Position numbers and translations under genes: made by a program. This document shows positions 1 to 6,299 of a stretch of DNA of 6,693 nt, piece after piece; positions within the stretch are counted from its first letter, which is position 1, and each line of letters opens with the position of its first letter. Source of the stretch: Bacteroidales bacterium UBA3764 (GTDB taxonomy: Bacteria > Bacteroidota > Bacteroidia > Bacteroidales > UBA932). The notes beneath the pieces are model-generated. The model did not search any database, had not been told where the DNA came from, and worked only from the letters and a program-made list of their open reading frames with translations. Where the stretch lies: positions 1 to 6,693 of the forward strand of contig DFFY01000045.1 of the NCBI GenBank assembly GCA_002371115.1, given 5' to 3'.

Positions 1-238
1 TCTCCTTTTGGTGCTTCTTCTGCTGATAGAGGAATTTGCTGTAGTCGATGAGCCTGCATACTGGCGGTTCAGCATTTGGCGAAATTTCCACAAGGTCTAC
101 ACCGCGTTGTTCAGCCATTTGTAAGGCTTTAAAGGTGGGGAGTACCGTTGACTCTATACCGTCTCCGACAATACGAACCTCGCGAACACGAATCTGCTCG
201 TTGACGCGATACTGAAGCTTTGCGTTGTCTTTCTTCAT
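1..238 (-). CDS. infC: Translation initiation factor IF-3, N-terminal part (runs off the left edge)
   Basis: IF-3 binds the 30S ribosomal subunit, checks the start codon-initiator tRNA pairing and prevents early 50S joining. My translation of the minus strand gives about 79 residues that cover the IF-3 N-terminal domain. Family hallmarks are VNEQIRVREVRIVG near residues 12-25, the DLVEISPNAEPPVCRLIDY stretch around 50-68, and the basic start of the interdomain linker (KFLYQQKKHQKE). The C-terminal domain lies outside the window. The ATG at 236-238 is the only sensible start, because an in-frame TAA lies two codons upstream (242-244). It is an ordinary ATG, unlike the AUU start used for autoregulation in enteric bacteria. 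The gene follows thrS by 26 nt in the same direction, with no promoter box or terminator visible between them, so it is probably translated from a thrS-infC message. The gap is A/T-rich and has no Shine-Dalgarno sequence. Confidence 0.95.
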   Translation of the reverse strand, partial: MKKDNAKLQYRVNEQIRVREVRIVGDGIESTVLPTFKALQMAEQRGVDLVEISPNAEPPVCRLIDYSKFLYQQKKHQKE

Positions 239-264
239 TAATTATTTTAAAATCGGGTGCAAAT

Positions 265-2232
265 TTAATACTTTTCTGTCATATTTCGCACCTCTTCGTG
301 AATTTTATTTGCAAAATCCTCGAATTTCAGAACACCTTGCTCTCCACCACCTTGTCTGCGGAAGCTTACGGTGCCGTCTGTTTGCTCTTTTTCACCAACA
401 ATGAGCATATAAGGGATGCGTTTCAGTTCGTTGTCACGAATCTTTCTACCGATTTTCTCATTGCGCTCATCGATAACGGCCGGCACGCCATTCTCGTCAT
501 AATAGCGGAGCAGTTTCTTTGCGTATTCGTTATACTTTTCACTAACTGGCAGAATAGCGACCTGATCGGGGCAGAGCCAAAGGGGGAAATGGCCGGCGGT
601 ATGTTCGATGAGTACAGCCACGAAGCGTTCCATGCTGCCGAAGGGCGCACGGTGAATCATGACGGGACGGTGCTTTTGGTTGTCTTCGCCAACATATTCG
701 AGCTGGAAGCGCTCGGGCAGGTTATAGTCGACCTGTATAGTACCGAGTTGCCAACGGCGACCTAAGGCATCCTTTACCATGAAGTCCAGTTTGGGGCCGT
801 AGAAGGCAGCTTCGCCCAGTTCGGTAGTTGTCTTCAGACCCTTCTCCTCACATGCTTCGATTATAGCACGTTCGGCCTGCTCCCATACTTCGTCAGAACC
901 TATGTACTTCTCCTTGTCGTTAGGGTCACGCAAACTAATCTGGGCTTCAAAGTTATCGAACTTCAGTGCGCCGAAGATAATCTGGATGATTTCCATCACG
1001 CGAATAAACTCATCTTTCACTTGATCGGGACGGCAGAATATATGGGCATCATCCTGCGTAAAACTGCGTACACGGGTAAGTCCGTGCAGTTCACCACTCT
1101 GCTCATAGCGGTACACGGTGCCGAACTCGGCAAAGCGCAGGGGCAGGTCACGGTAGCTGCGCGGGGCGCTGCGGTAAATCTCGCAGTGGTGCGGGCAGTT
1201 CATGGGTTTGAGCAGGTACTCCTCCCCTTCCTGCGGGGTGTGGATGGGCTGGAAGGAATCCTTGCCGTACTTGGCGTAGTGGCCGGAAGTCACATAGAGT
1301 TCCTTGCCGCCGATATGGGGCGTTACCACGGGCAGGTAGCCATATTCCGCCTGCTTTTTGGACAGGAAGGCCTGCAGGGTGTTGCGCAGGGCGGCGCCGC
1401 GGGGCAGCCACAGGGGCAGACCGGCGCCTACGCGCTGCGAGAAGGTGAACAGTTCCATGTCCTTGCCAATCTTGCGGTGATCCCGCTTCTTGGCCTCCTC
1501 CAGCACCTGCAGATACTCGGTGAGCATGCTGGCCTTGGGGAAGGTGATGCCGTAGATACGGGTGAGCTGCTGGCGTTTTTCATCGCCCCGCCAGTAAGCA
1601 CCGGCCAGCGAGAGCACCTTCACGGCCTTGATGACCTCCGTGTTCTTCAAGTGCGGGCCACGGCACAGGTCCGTGAACTGGCCGTTGGTATAGTATGTAA
1701 TTGTGCCGTCTTCCAGCTCCGAGATGAGTTCCTGCTTGTACGGGTCCCCTTTCTCGGTGAAGTATTTCATGGCATCGGCCTTGGAAACCTCTATGCGCTG
1801 GAAGTCCTGCTTCTGACGGGCAAGCTCCAGCATTTTGTTCTCGATGGCCTTGAAGTCCGCGTCCGTGAGGGTGCGGCCGTTCATGTCCACGTCGTAATAG
1901 AAACCGTTTTCAATGGCCGGACCAATGCCGAACTTCACGCCCGGGAACAGGGCCTCCAGGGCCTCCGCCATCAGGTGCGAAGAGCTGTGCCAGAACACTT
2001 TCTTGGCTTCATCGTCCTCCCATTTGAGGAGCCGAACGGCGCAGTCCTCCGTGATGGGACGGGTAAGATCGATGGTGGTTCCACGGGAAGTTTCGGGCTC
2101 AGTGGGATACTTCACCTGAACCGCCAGTACCTGCTCTGCCAAACGCGGGCTGATGCCCATGGCAATCTCATAACCAGTTACGCCAGCCTCGTACTGACGA
2201 ACACTTCCATCCGGGAACGTAATGTTAATCAT
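265..2232 (-). CDS. thrS: Threonine--tRNA ligase (threonyl-tRNA synthetase), full length
   Basis: This class II synthetase attaches threonine to tRNA-Thr in the cytoplasm. The 655-residue product has the complete bacterial architecture. The TGS domain is at about 1-62. The editing (second additional) domain follows, with its HxxxH signature at H82/H86 and the second metal-site motif DLCRGPH (C190, H194), so removal of mischarged serine should be intact. The catalytic core is at about 255-550, with a MNCPHH motif, the motif 2 arginine near R375 and motif 3 GSMERF at 532-537. The three zinc ligands expected from E. coli ThrRS are present as C346, H397 and H527. The anticodon-binding domain is at about 555-650 and contains a conserved basic stretch, KIGRKIRDNELKRIPY. 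The ATG at 2230-2232 begins the TGS domain directly. No T-box or operator-like leader is evident in the short upstream region. Base composition differs within the gene: the part encoding the first half is much richer in G+C than the part encoding the second half. Confidence 0.98.
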   Translation of the reverse strand: MINITFPDGSVRQYEAGVTGYEIAMGISPRLAEQVLAVQVKYPTEPETSRGTTIDLTRPITEDCAVRLLKWEDDEAKKVFWHSSSHLMAEALEALFPGVKFGIGPAIENGFYYDVDMNGRTLTDADFKAIENKMLELARQKQDFQRIEVSKADAMKYFTEKGDPYKQELISELEDGTITYYTNGQFTDLCRGPHLKNTEVIKAVKVLSLAGAYWRGDEKRQQLTRIYGITFPKASMLTEYLQVLEEAKKRDHRKIGKDMELFTFSQRVGAGLPLWLPRGAALRNTLQAFLSKKQAEYGYLPVVTPHIGGKELYVTSGHYAKYGKDSFQPIHTPQEGEEYLLKPMNCPHHCEIYRSAPRSYRDLPLRFAEFGTVYRYEQSGELHGLTRVRSFTQDDAHIFCRPDQVKDEFIRVMEIIQIIFGALKFDNFEAQISLRDPNDKEKYIGSDEVWEQAERAIIEACEEKGLKTTTELGEAAFYGPKLDFMVKDALGRRWQLGTIQVDYNLPERFQLEYVGEDNQKHRPVMIHRAPFGSMERFVAVLIEHTAGHFPLWLCPDQVAILPVSEKYNEYAKKLLRYYDENGVPAVIDERNEKIGRKIRDNELKRIPYMLIVGEKEQTDGTVSFRRQGGGEQGVLKFEDFANKIHEEVRNMTEKY

Positions 2233-2292
2233 AATTTGCTTTGAGTTTATTACTTACAAATGTCTTTCACTCGCTATTGCATGAATAGCCTG

Positions 2293-2300
2293 CAAATATA
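2293..2300 (-). promoter_or_regulatory. thrS: Probable thrS promoter, -7 box
   Basis: The minus strand reads TATATTTG here, a full match to the Bacteroidota -7 consensus TAnnTTTG used by their primary sigma factor. Transcription would begin a few bases downstream, near 2286-2289, leaving a leader of roughly 55 nt before the thrS ATG. I see no good TTTG-type -33 element at the usual 19-21 nt spacing, so the promoter may be modest in strength. It lies in the 83-nt gap between the end of the MORN-like gene and thrS. No terminator hairpin is visible in the gap, so read-through from upstream is also possible. Confidence 0.6.
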
Positions 2301-2315
2301 CGAATTTTTATTCAA

Positions 2316-3212
2316 TTATTGTCTGTCCAGCTTCTGTAGTTTGCCGCCGTCTGCCCGGAGGCATCGTTCTCCGTTTTTCCAGTATCCGCAGAAAATGGAG
2401 CGGAGCAGGCCGTCCTCGTAGAGGAATTCGGTGCCGAGGCCGTGGCGGAAGCCGTCCGGGGAAACCATGCCGCAGAACAGCACCCGGCCTTGGGAATCCT
2501 GCTCGATGCGCAGTCCTTCGGAGGCCTCACCATATATCTTGGTATATCCTTCCTCGCCCAACTTGTAATAGACACCGCACCTCAGGTCCGGGACATGGGC
2601 TTCCAGCGAGGCTTTCTCGCGGTATTCTTCGCAGAGGATCCCGCAGGAGTGGCTTGTGTAAGGGTCACCGGCAAGCGGATGGCCGCTGTCGTAGCTGTCA
2701 ATCCAAGCATAGCCATAAAACTTTCCCTGTGCCCGGAAACCCTGGACCGTCATGGATGCCCTGCAGTCAAAGTCTCCGTGATCCATGGTGTATTCGTTGT
2801 CCCAGGAATCCATGCCGAAGGTTGCCAGGAAGGCTTCTTCCTCCATATCCTCCCGATGCAGCCTGCGCACGGCCAGAAGGCGTTTTTCGGCCTCTCCATC
2901 CGGAGAATCCAAGTAGCGGCGAAGGGCGTCATCGGCACCGGGCGCCTGCTTCCCGTCCAGGAATTCGAAGAGTTCCCAGGCAAGGGCGGCGTTGTTGCCG
3001 AAGCGGTCCATTGCACGGGTGAGGTACGTCACGTACCCGGCCTCCTTCCCGGGCATGTGCCTGCACGTATCGGCCAGGATAAGCAGTCCTTCGCGGGAAG
3101 GGTCACGTAAGCGGAGCCCCATTTCCAGCGCTTTTTCATAATAGCGGGCCGACGTCCCGGGAGCGGAAGCATCGGCAAGGTTCTTATAGATTTTAAGGAG
3201 ACGGAGCGCGTC
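2316..3212 (-). pseudogene. C-terminal part of a split MORN-like/helical-repeat gene, third module
   Basis: This is the in-frame continuation of the gene starting at 4604, beyond the TAA at 3213-3215. The frame is open for 30 codons after that stop, reaches an ATG at 3120-3122, and continues for 268 residues to the TAA at 2316-2318. The 30 codons before the ATG already encode the first helices of the module (ALRLLKIYKNLA and SARYYEKALEMG), so a product starting at the ATG would lack part of its own domain. That is why I treat it as a detached fragment. From the ATG, residues 1-105 are predicted helical and TPR-like. Residues 120-262 form a MORN-like module with GKFYGYAW, HGLGT at 227-231 and FCGYWKNG near 244-251, matching equivalents in the upstream part. 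No promoter box or ribosome binding site was seen at the internal ATG. If it is expressed alone, the coding part would be 2316-3122. Function unknown. Confidence 0.7.
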
Positions 3213-3215
3213 TTA
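3213..3215 (-). other. In-frame TAA interrupting the repeat protein gene
   Basis: The codon after GPIGQ (residues 459-463) is TAA, and the frame then continues openly for about 298 codons. Aligning the two module junctions puts the stop opposite Glu165 or Gln166 of the first junction: KEQAMAMAKIYDN against a GQ-stop-DALRLLKIYKN arrangement. A single G-to-T (GAA) or C-to-T (CAA) change would therefore explain it. Nothing around the stop suggests programmed read-through. Confidence 0.75.
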
Positions 3216-4604
3216 CTGGCCGATGGGGCCGTCCAGGGGAATGAGCCGCTCACCGCTTCGGACGTGCGTGAGTTTTCCGTCCAGCCAGAGGCCCTGGAGC
3301 TCCGACATCCGGCCCTGCTGCTCCCGGTCGAAATGGTAAACGGAGCCAAGTCCGTTGCGTACGCCGCCACAGTGCATGCCGCAGAACACTTCCAGGGGCT
3401 TTTCTTCAATCAGGATTACGGCAGGGTACCAGGCCGATGATTCCATCGTCGCGGTATTGAGGTTTATGTCGGCGCTATAGTACTCGGCATCGGGCCGGAT
3501 GGGAAGCGCACGCGACGGCCAGTCCAGGACGTCAATTCCCTCCTCGCCCTCGAGGCCGAAAGTCATGTCGCAGCTGTTGCCTCCCCGCCTGCCATACACC
3601 TTTTCCCACACCAGGCCGACGAAATGGCCGTCGGCCTGGAAGCCGGCCTTGAAAGAAGGCGTTTCCCCCTCCAGCCGGCTTTCCATCCCAAAGCTCCCGA
3701 TGAGGGCATTCAGATGCGTCAGGGCTTCCCCATGGTGCTCCAGGGTTTTGTGGGCGATAAACAGGCGCAGATGGTCCTGGGGAGCCTGTGCAATGTATTC
3801 CTCAAGAACACCCTTATCCTCACCGGACAGGAACAGCCGCCATAGGGCGTCCGCCTTGCGGGCCTTGTCCGTAATCTGTGCGATAGCCTGCCTTCTGAGC
3901 TCCGCCTCTTTCCCTTCATAACCTCCGGTGAGCCGGGAGAGGGCGCGATACCTCAGGGCACCTTCTTCCAGCAATGCTGCATCGTCCGTATAAGGAGCGG
4001 TAACGGCCGCCGCTTTCAAGTAATACGCGACGGCAAGTTCTTCATCGCCGCGCACACCGCTGCAAACCATAGCTATGTTGTCGTAAATTTTAGCCATGGC
4101 CATGGCCTGCTCCTTGGTGGCGGGTTTGCCATCCGGCACCAGGGCACCACAGACGAGGATGTGCGTGAGTTTCCCTTCTTTCCACAGGCCGGGAAGTTCT
4201 GCGCATCGACAGGGATTGTGATAAAACCAGGAACCCAGGCCATGGGGAGTATGGTCTTTGTGCTCTCCGCAATACGCGGGCGCGGATGGCGCACCCAATC
4301 TTACCAATCTTTTTGGTAAAGGCTTGTACTCGCTAAAATAGAAGTGGCCAAAAAGCGGCCTGTCTCCAGGGGGCTCCGAAAGGCTGTTTTCATAGGTCCG
4401 GAGGTCGTTCTCCTCTCCCGCCACGCCCCAATGGCAGGAAAGGCTGTACTTGTCGGCCGCATAAGGGCTCGGGCCGATTTCCCTTGTCCACACAAATCCC
4501 TTGAATTCCCCGACGCCCTTGTAGCCGGAGCGATAGATGGTGATGGCGTTTCCCTTGTCGTCGGTTCTTTCCATGACTTCCGTGGTGAATTTTTTCAGGA
4601 GCAT
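3213..4604 (-). CDS. MORN-like/helical-repeat protein of unknown function, N-terminal part (modules 1 and 2)
   Basis: I do not recognise this 463-residue protein as a named family. It has no signal peptide or membrane segment, so it is probably cytoplasmic. It contains two copies of one module. Module 1 (about residues 24-158) runs from YKGVGEFKGFVW to HGLGSWFYH (121-129) and GLWKEGKLTH (139-148). Module 2 (about 318-457) runs from FQADGHFVGLVW to NGLGSVYHF (417-425) and GLWLDGKLTH (438-447). The G-x-G-x-F-x-G and hGLGS...L.GLW..GKLTH patterns resemble degenerate MORN repeats. Between the modules lies a helical, TPR-like stretch of about 150 residues (165-310). The third module lies past the in-frame stop. 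The ATG at 4602-4604 is about 18-20 nt downstream of the predicted transcription start, with an A-rich leader and no Shine-Dalgarno sequence. MORN and TPR repeats usually mediate protein or lipid contacts, so a scaffold role is possible, but that is only inference from the repeat type. Confidence 0.75.
   Translation of the reverse strand: MLLKKFTTEVMERTDDKGNAITIYRSGYKGVGEFKGFVWTREIGPSPYAADKYSLSCHWGVAGEENDLRTYENSLSEPPGDRPLFGHFYFSEYKPLPKRLVRLGAPSAPAYCGEHKDHTPHGLGSWFYHNPCRCAELPGLWKEGKLTHILVCGALVPDGKPATKEQAMAMAKIYDNIAMVCSGVRGDEELAVAYYLKAAAVTAPYTDDAALLEEGALRYRALSRLTGGYEGKEAELRRQAIAQITDKARKADALWRLFLSGEDKGVLEEYIAQAPQDHLRLFIAHKTLEHHGEALTHLNALIGSFGMESRLEGETPSFKAGFQADGHFVGLVWEKVYGRRGGNSCDMTFGLEGEEGIDVLDWPSRALPIRPDAEYYSADINLNTATMESSAWYPAVILIEEKPLEVFCGMHCGGVRNGLGSVYHFDREQQGRMSELQGLWLDGKLTHVRSGERLIPLDGPIGQ
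3611..3639. repeat. Perfect 10-bp inverted repeat with 9-nt loop inside the MORN-like gene
   Basis: CCAGGCCGAC (3611-3620) and GTCGGCCTGG (3630-3639) are exact reverse complements around a 9-nt spacer. The hairpin lies over codons 322-332, the conserved FQADGHFVGLV start of module 2. Because this segment is conserved at protein level in the other modules, the pairing may be a by-product of G+C-rich codons and not a separate element. Confidence 0.5.
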
Positions 4605-4628
4605 AAGCGTTTTTCTATTAGCAACTTA

Positions 4629-4660
4629 CAAATATAGGAATTTTTTCCCGGCAGGCAACC
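4629..4660 (-). promoter_or_regulatory. Promoter of the MORN-like gene (-7 TATATTTG, -33 TTG)
   Basis: On the minus strand, TATATTTG (4636 to 4629) matches the Bacteroidota -7 box. A TTG (4658 to 4656, within GGTTG) lies exactly 19 nt upstream, the normal spacing to the -33 element. The start of transcription is predicted near 4622-4625, giving a leader of about 20 nt before the ATG at 4604. This is the best-formed promoter in the window and suggests the gene was expressed before, or despite, the internal stop. Confidence 0.7.
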
Positions 4661-4709
4661 GGAATTCCATGTGCCGGCCAGGCCGCAACCATATCTCAAA
4701 TAAAATGCG

Positions 4710-4717
4710 TATATTTG
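4710..4717 (+). promoter_or_regulatory. Promoter -7 box of the membrane protein gene, giving an almost leaderless transcript
   Basis: TATATTTG on the plus strand ends only 6 nt before the ATG at 4724. In this phylum, transcription starts a few bases after the box, so the message should begin at or within about 3 nt of the start codon. No clear TTTG was seen at the -33 position. The box lies about 75 bp from the oppositely directed box at 4629-4636. Confidence 0.55.
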
Positions 4718-4723
4718 TACATT

Positions 4724-5293
4724 ATGTCAATTGACAACAAAACCATATGGAATGAAGCGGCAAAAGCCGGACTGCTTTTTGGAGCGGTGTCGGTGGCTTG
4801 CCTGGCGCTCAAGGAGCTTGCCGGCCTGTCTGGAAGCAGCTTTCTGTCGCAAGCCGCCTTCATCATCCTCTGGGCCGTAGAATTTTTTGGCTGCATTCTC
4901 CTCATGAAAAAGGTGCAGCTGGACCTCCGGGACAAGTACGAGGGCGTAAAAATGACCGATACTTTTTTGCTGGGACGGCGTGCGGCGCTGCTGAGCGGCC
5001 TGCTGTTGGCATCGGCCCAGGCCCTTATTATCCTGTACATGCCGCAGGAGACCATGGACGAACTGGTGAACGCCGTTTCCCAGGCCATGCCCATGAGCGC
5101 CTCGCAGCAGGAACAGGTGGACGGTATGCTGGACAAACTGCCGGTGCTCACCTTCCTTTTCCAATGGGCCTACTGCTACCTGTACGGCACGGTGCTTTCC
5201 AGCATCATGTCCCGGTACATTTTTCTGCAAAAGCTTTTTGGCGGACCGTTCAACGGCCCTCAGAATAACCAGAACACCCCTGACGAGCAATAA
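4724..5293 (+). CDS. DUF4199-like four-helix membrane protein
   Basis: The 189-residue protein has four predicted membrane helices, at about residues 13-34, 40-61, 84-106 and 139-162. Between helices 3 and 4 is a soluble loop rich in Glu, Gln and Ser (ETMDELVNAVSQAM and MSASQQEQVDGML). The tail is short and rich in Asn/Gln. Length, helix layout and the position directly before a family 2 glycosyltransferase fit the DUF4199 family of Bacteroidota, whose biochemical role is unknown. I chose the ATG at 4724. An in-frame TTG at 4715 also exists, but it sits inside the -7 promoter box and could not be transcribed from that promoter. The next gene starts 3 nt after the stop, so translation is probably coupled. 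A supporting role for the glycosyltransferase is inferred only from this linkage. Confidence 0.85.
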   Translation: MSIDNKTIWNEAAKAGLLFGAVSVACLALKELAGLSGSSFLSQAAFIILWAVEFFGCILLMKKVQLDLRDKYEGVKMTDTFLLGRRAALLSGLLLASAQALIILYMPQETMDELVNAVSQAMPMSASQQEQVDGMLDKLPVLTFLFQWAYCYLYGTVLSSIMSRYIFLQKLFGGPFNGPQNNQNTPDEQ

Positions 5294-5296
5294 GTT

Positions 5297-6280
5297 ATGG
5301 ACCTGTCTATCATTATTCCGCTGTACAACGAGGCCGAGTCCCTGCCGGAGCTCAAGGCCTGGATTGACCGTTCCCTGCAAGGTTTCACCTATGAGCTCAT
5401 TTTTGTGGACGATGGTTCCACGGACGGCTCGTGGGCGGTGGTGCAGGAGATGGCCGGTCAAGCCGGCCATGACGGGAAGGCCGTCCCCCCCGACCTGATC
5501 GGGGGTCTCGTGCGGGGCATCCGCTTCCGCAGGAACTATGGCAAATCGGCCGCCCTGTATGAGGGTTTTGCTGCCGCGCAGGGGGATATCGTCATTACCA
5601 TGGACGCGGACCTGCAGGACTCTCCGGAGGAAATTCCGGAGATGGTGCGCATGATCCGGGAGGAGGGCTATGACCTGGTGAGCGGCTGGAAGCAACATCG
5701 GAAAGACAACGCCCTTACCAAAAACCTGCCCTCCAAGCTATACAACTGGACCGCACGCAAGGTCACCGGCATCAAACTGCACGACATGAACTGCGGCTTA
5801 AAGGCCTATCGGCAGGAAGTGGTTAAAAATATAGAGGTCTATGGGGAAATGCACCGCTATATCCCCTACCTGGCCAAGAACGCCGGATTTGGCATAATTG
5901 GAGAAAAGCCCGTGCATCACCAGAAACGCAAATATGGTGTTTCCAAGTTCGGCCTGGACCGCTTTGTGCATGGCTTTCTGGACCTGATGAGCCTGTGGTT
6001 CCTGTCCCGCTTCGGCGGCAAGCCCATGCATTTCTTCGGCACCAGCGGCATCCTCATGTTCCTGGTGGGTTTTGTTATGACGGTTTGGATTATCGCAGCC
6101 AAGCTGGTGCATCAGGCGCAGGGACTGAAGTTCCGTGCCGTGACAGATCAGCCGCTGTTCTATCTGGCCCTGCTGGCCGTTGTACTGGGCGTAATGCTGT
6201 TCCTGGCCGGTTTTCTGGGAGAAATGATTGCCCGTTCCGCTCCGGAACGCAACCGCTATCAAGTGAAAGAACGTTTATAA
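5297..6280 (+). CDS. Family 2 glycosyltransferase with two C-terminal membrane helices (DPM1/GtrB/ArnC-like)
   Basis: This 327-residue enzyme probably transfers a sugar from a nucleotide donor to a polyprenyl phosphate on the inner face of the membrane. The GT-A domain shows SIIIPLYNEAESLPEL (4-19), VDDGSTDGS (37-45), RRNYGKSAAL (78-87) and the metal-binding DAD at 103-105 within MDADLQDSP. Further family motifs are HDMNCGLKAYR (162-172) and QKRKYGVSKFG near 209-219, typical of the dolichol-phosphate mannosyltransferase-like group. Two membrane helices follow, at about 246-270 and 286-310. The sugar and lipid cannot be told from sequence. Residues 51-71 are unusual: they are extra compared with relatives, rich in Gly, Ala and Pro, and encoded by a cluster of hairpins. 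They sit between the VDDGSTDGS strand and the RRNYGKSAAL motif, probably in a surface loop, and leave all catalytic motifs intact. Confidence 0.92.
   Translation: MDLSIIIPLYNEAESLPELKAWIDRSLQGFTYELIFVDDGSTDGSWAVVQEMAGQAGHDGKAVPPDLIGGLVRGIRFRRNYGKSAALYEGFAAAQGDIVITMDADLQDSPEEIPEMVRMIREEGYDLVSGWKQHRKDNALTKNLPSKLYNWTARKVTGIKLHDMNCGLKAYRQEVVKNIEVYGEMHRYIPYLAKNAGFGIIGEKPVHHQKRKYGVSKFGLDRFVHGFLDLMSLWFLSRFGGKPMHFFGTSGILMFLVGFVMTVWIIAAKLVHQAQGLKFRAVTDQPLFYLALLAVVLGVMLFLAGFLGEMIARSAPERNRYQVKERL
5447..5509. repeat. Composite palindromic element: three tandem hairpins within the glycosyltransferase gene
   Basis: Three perfect inverted repeats lie almost end to end. Hairpin 1 is ATGGCCGG/CCGGCCAT (5450-5470, 8-bp stem). 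Hairpin 2 is GACGG/CCGTC (5471-5485, 5-bp stem). Hairpin 3 is CCCCCGA/TCGGGGG (5487-5505, 7-bp stem). Every loop is 5 nt. The flanks GAGA (5447-5450) and TCTC (5506-5509) are complementary, with GAGA sharing its last base with hairpin 1. The unit spans 63 nt, exactly codons 51-71, so the frame is preserved. Its design resembles REP-like or other small palindromic repeats. No second copy was found in the window, so membership of a genomic repeat family is inference. Confidence 0.7.
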
Positions 6281-6299
6281 ACCTTAATCTTTATTTACT

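Noticed and set aside
239..264. Possible separate infC promoter or AUU start as in enteric bacteria
   Set aside because: The 26-nt gap has no TAnnTTTG box. An in-frame stop lies two codons upstream of the ATG, so no longer AUU-initiated form is possible.
1021..2244. A 407-codon open frame on the plus strand, antisense to thrS
   Set aside because: It lies opposite a complete thrS with all its motifs. The translated sequence is low in recognisable motifs and is what the antisense strand of a G+C-rich gene gives by chance.
2233..2315. Possible T-box or attenuator leader before thrS
   Set aside because: The predicted leader is only about 55 nt, with no T-box core sequence, specifier stem or terminator hairpin.
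2442..3110. A 222-codon plus-strand open frame opposite the third repeat module
   Set aside because: The minus-strand frame aligns with the two other modules at protein level, so the coding strand is minus. The plus-strand frame has no motif of its own.
3213..3215. Stop-codon reassignment or selenocysteine-type recoding
   Set aside because: The codon is TAA, not TGA or TAG. TAA also ends thrS, the third module and the rightward genes in this window, so a reassigned code is very unlikely.
5447..5509. Transcription terminator
   Set aside because: The hairpins lie deep inside an intact reading frame and are not followed by a T-run.
4727..5698. A 323-codon open frame on the minus strand over the membrane protein and glycosyltransferase genes
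   Set aside because: It overlaps two well-supported genes on the other strand. The product is rich in His, Gln and Arg with no domain, and there is no promoter box at its start.
5798..6262. A 154-codon minus-strand open frame inside the glycosyltransferase gene
   Set aside because: It is antisense to conserved motifs and two membrane helices, and its composition is typical of a shadow frame.
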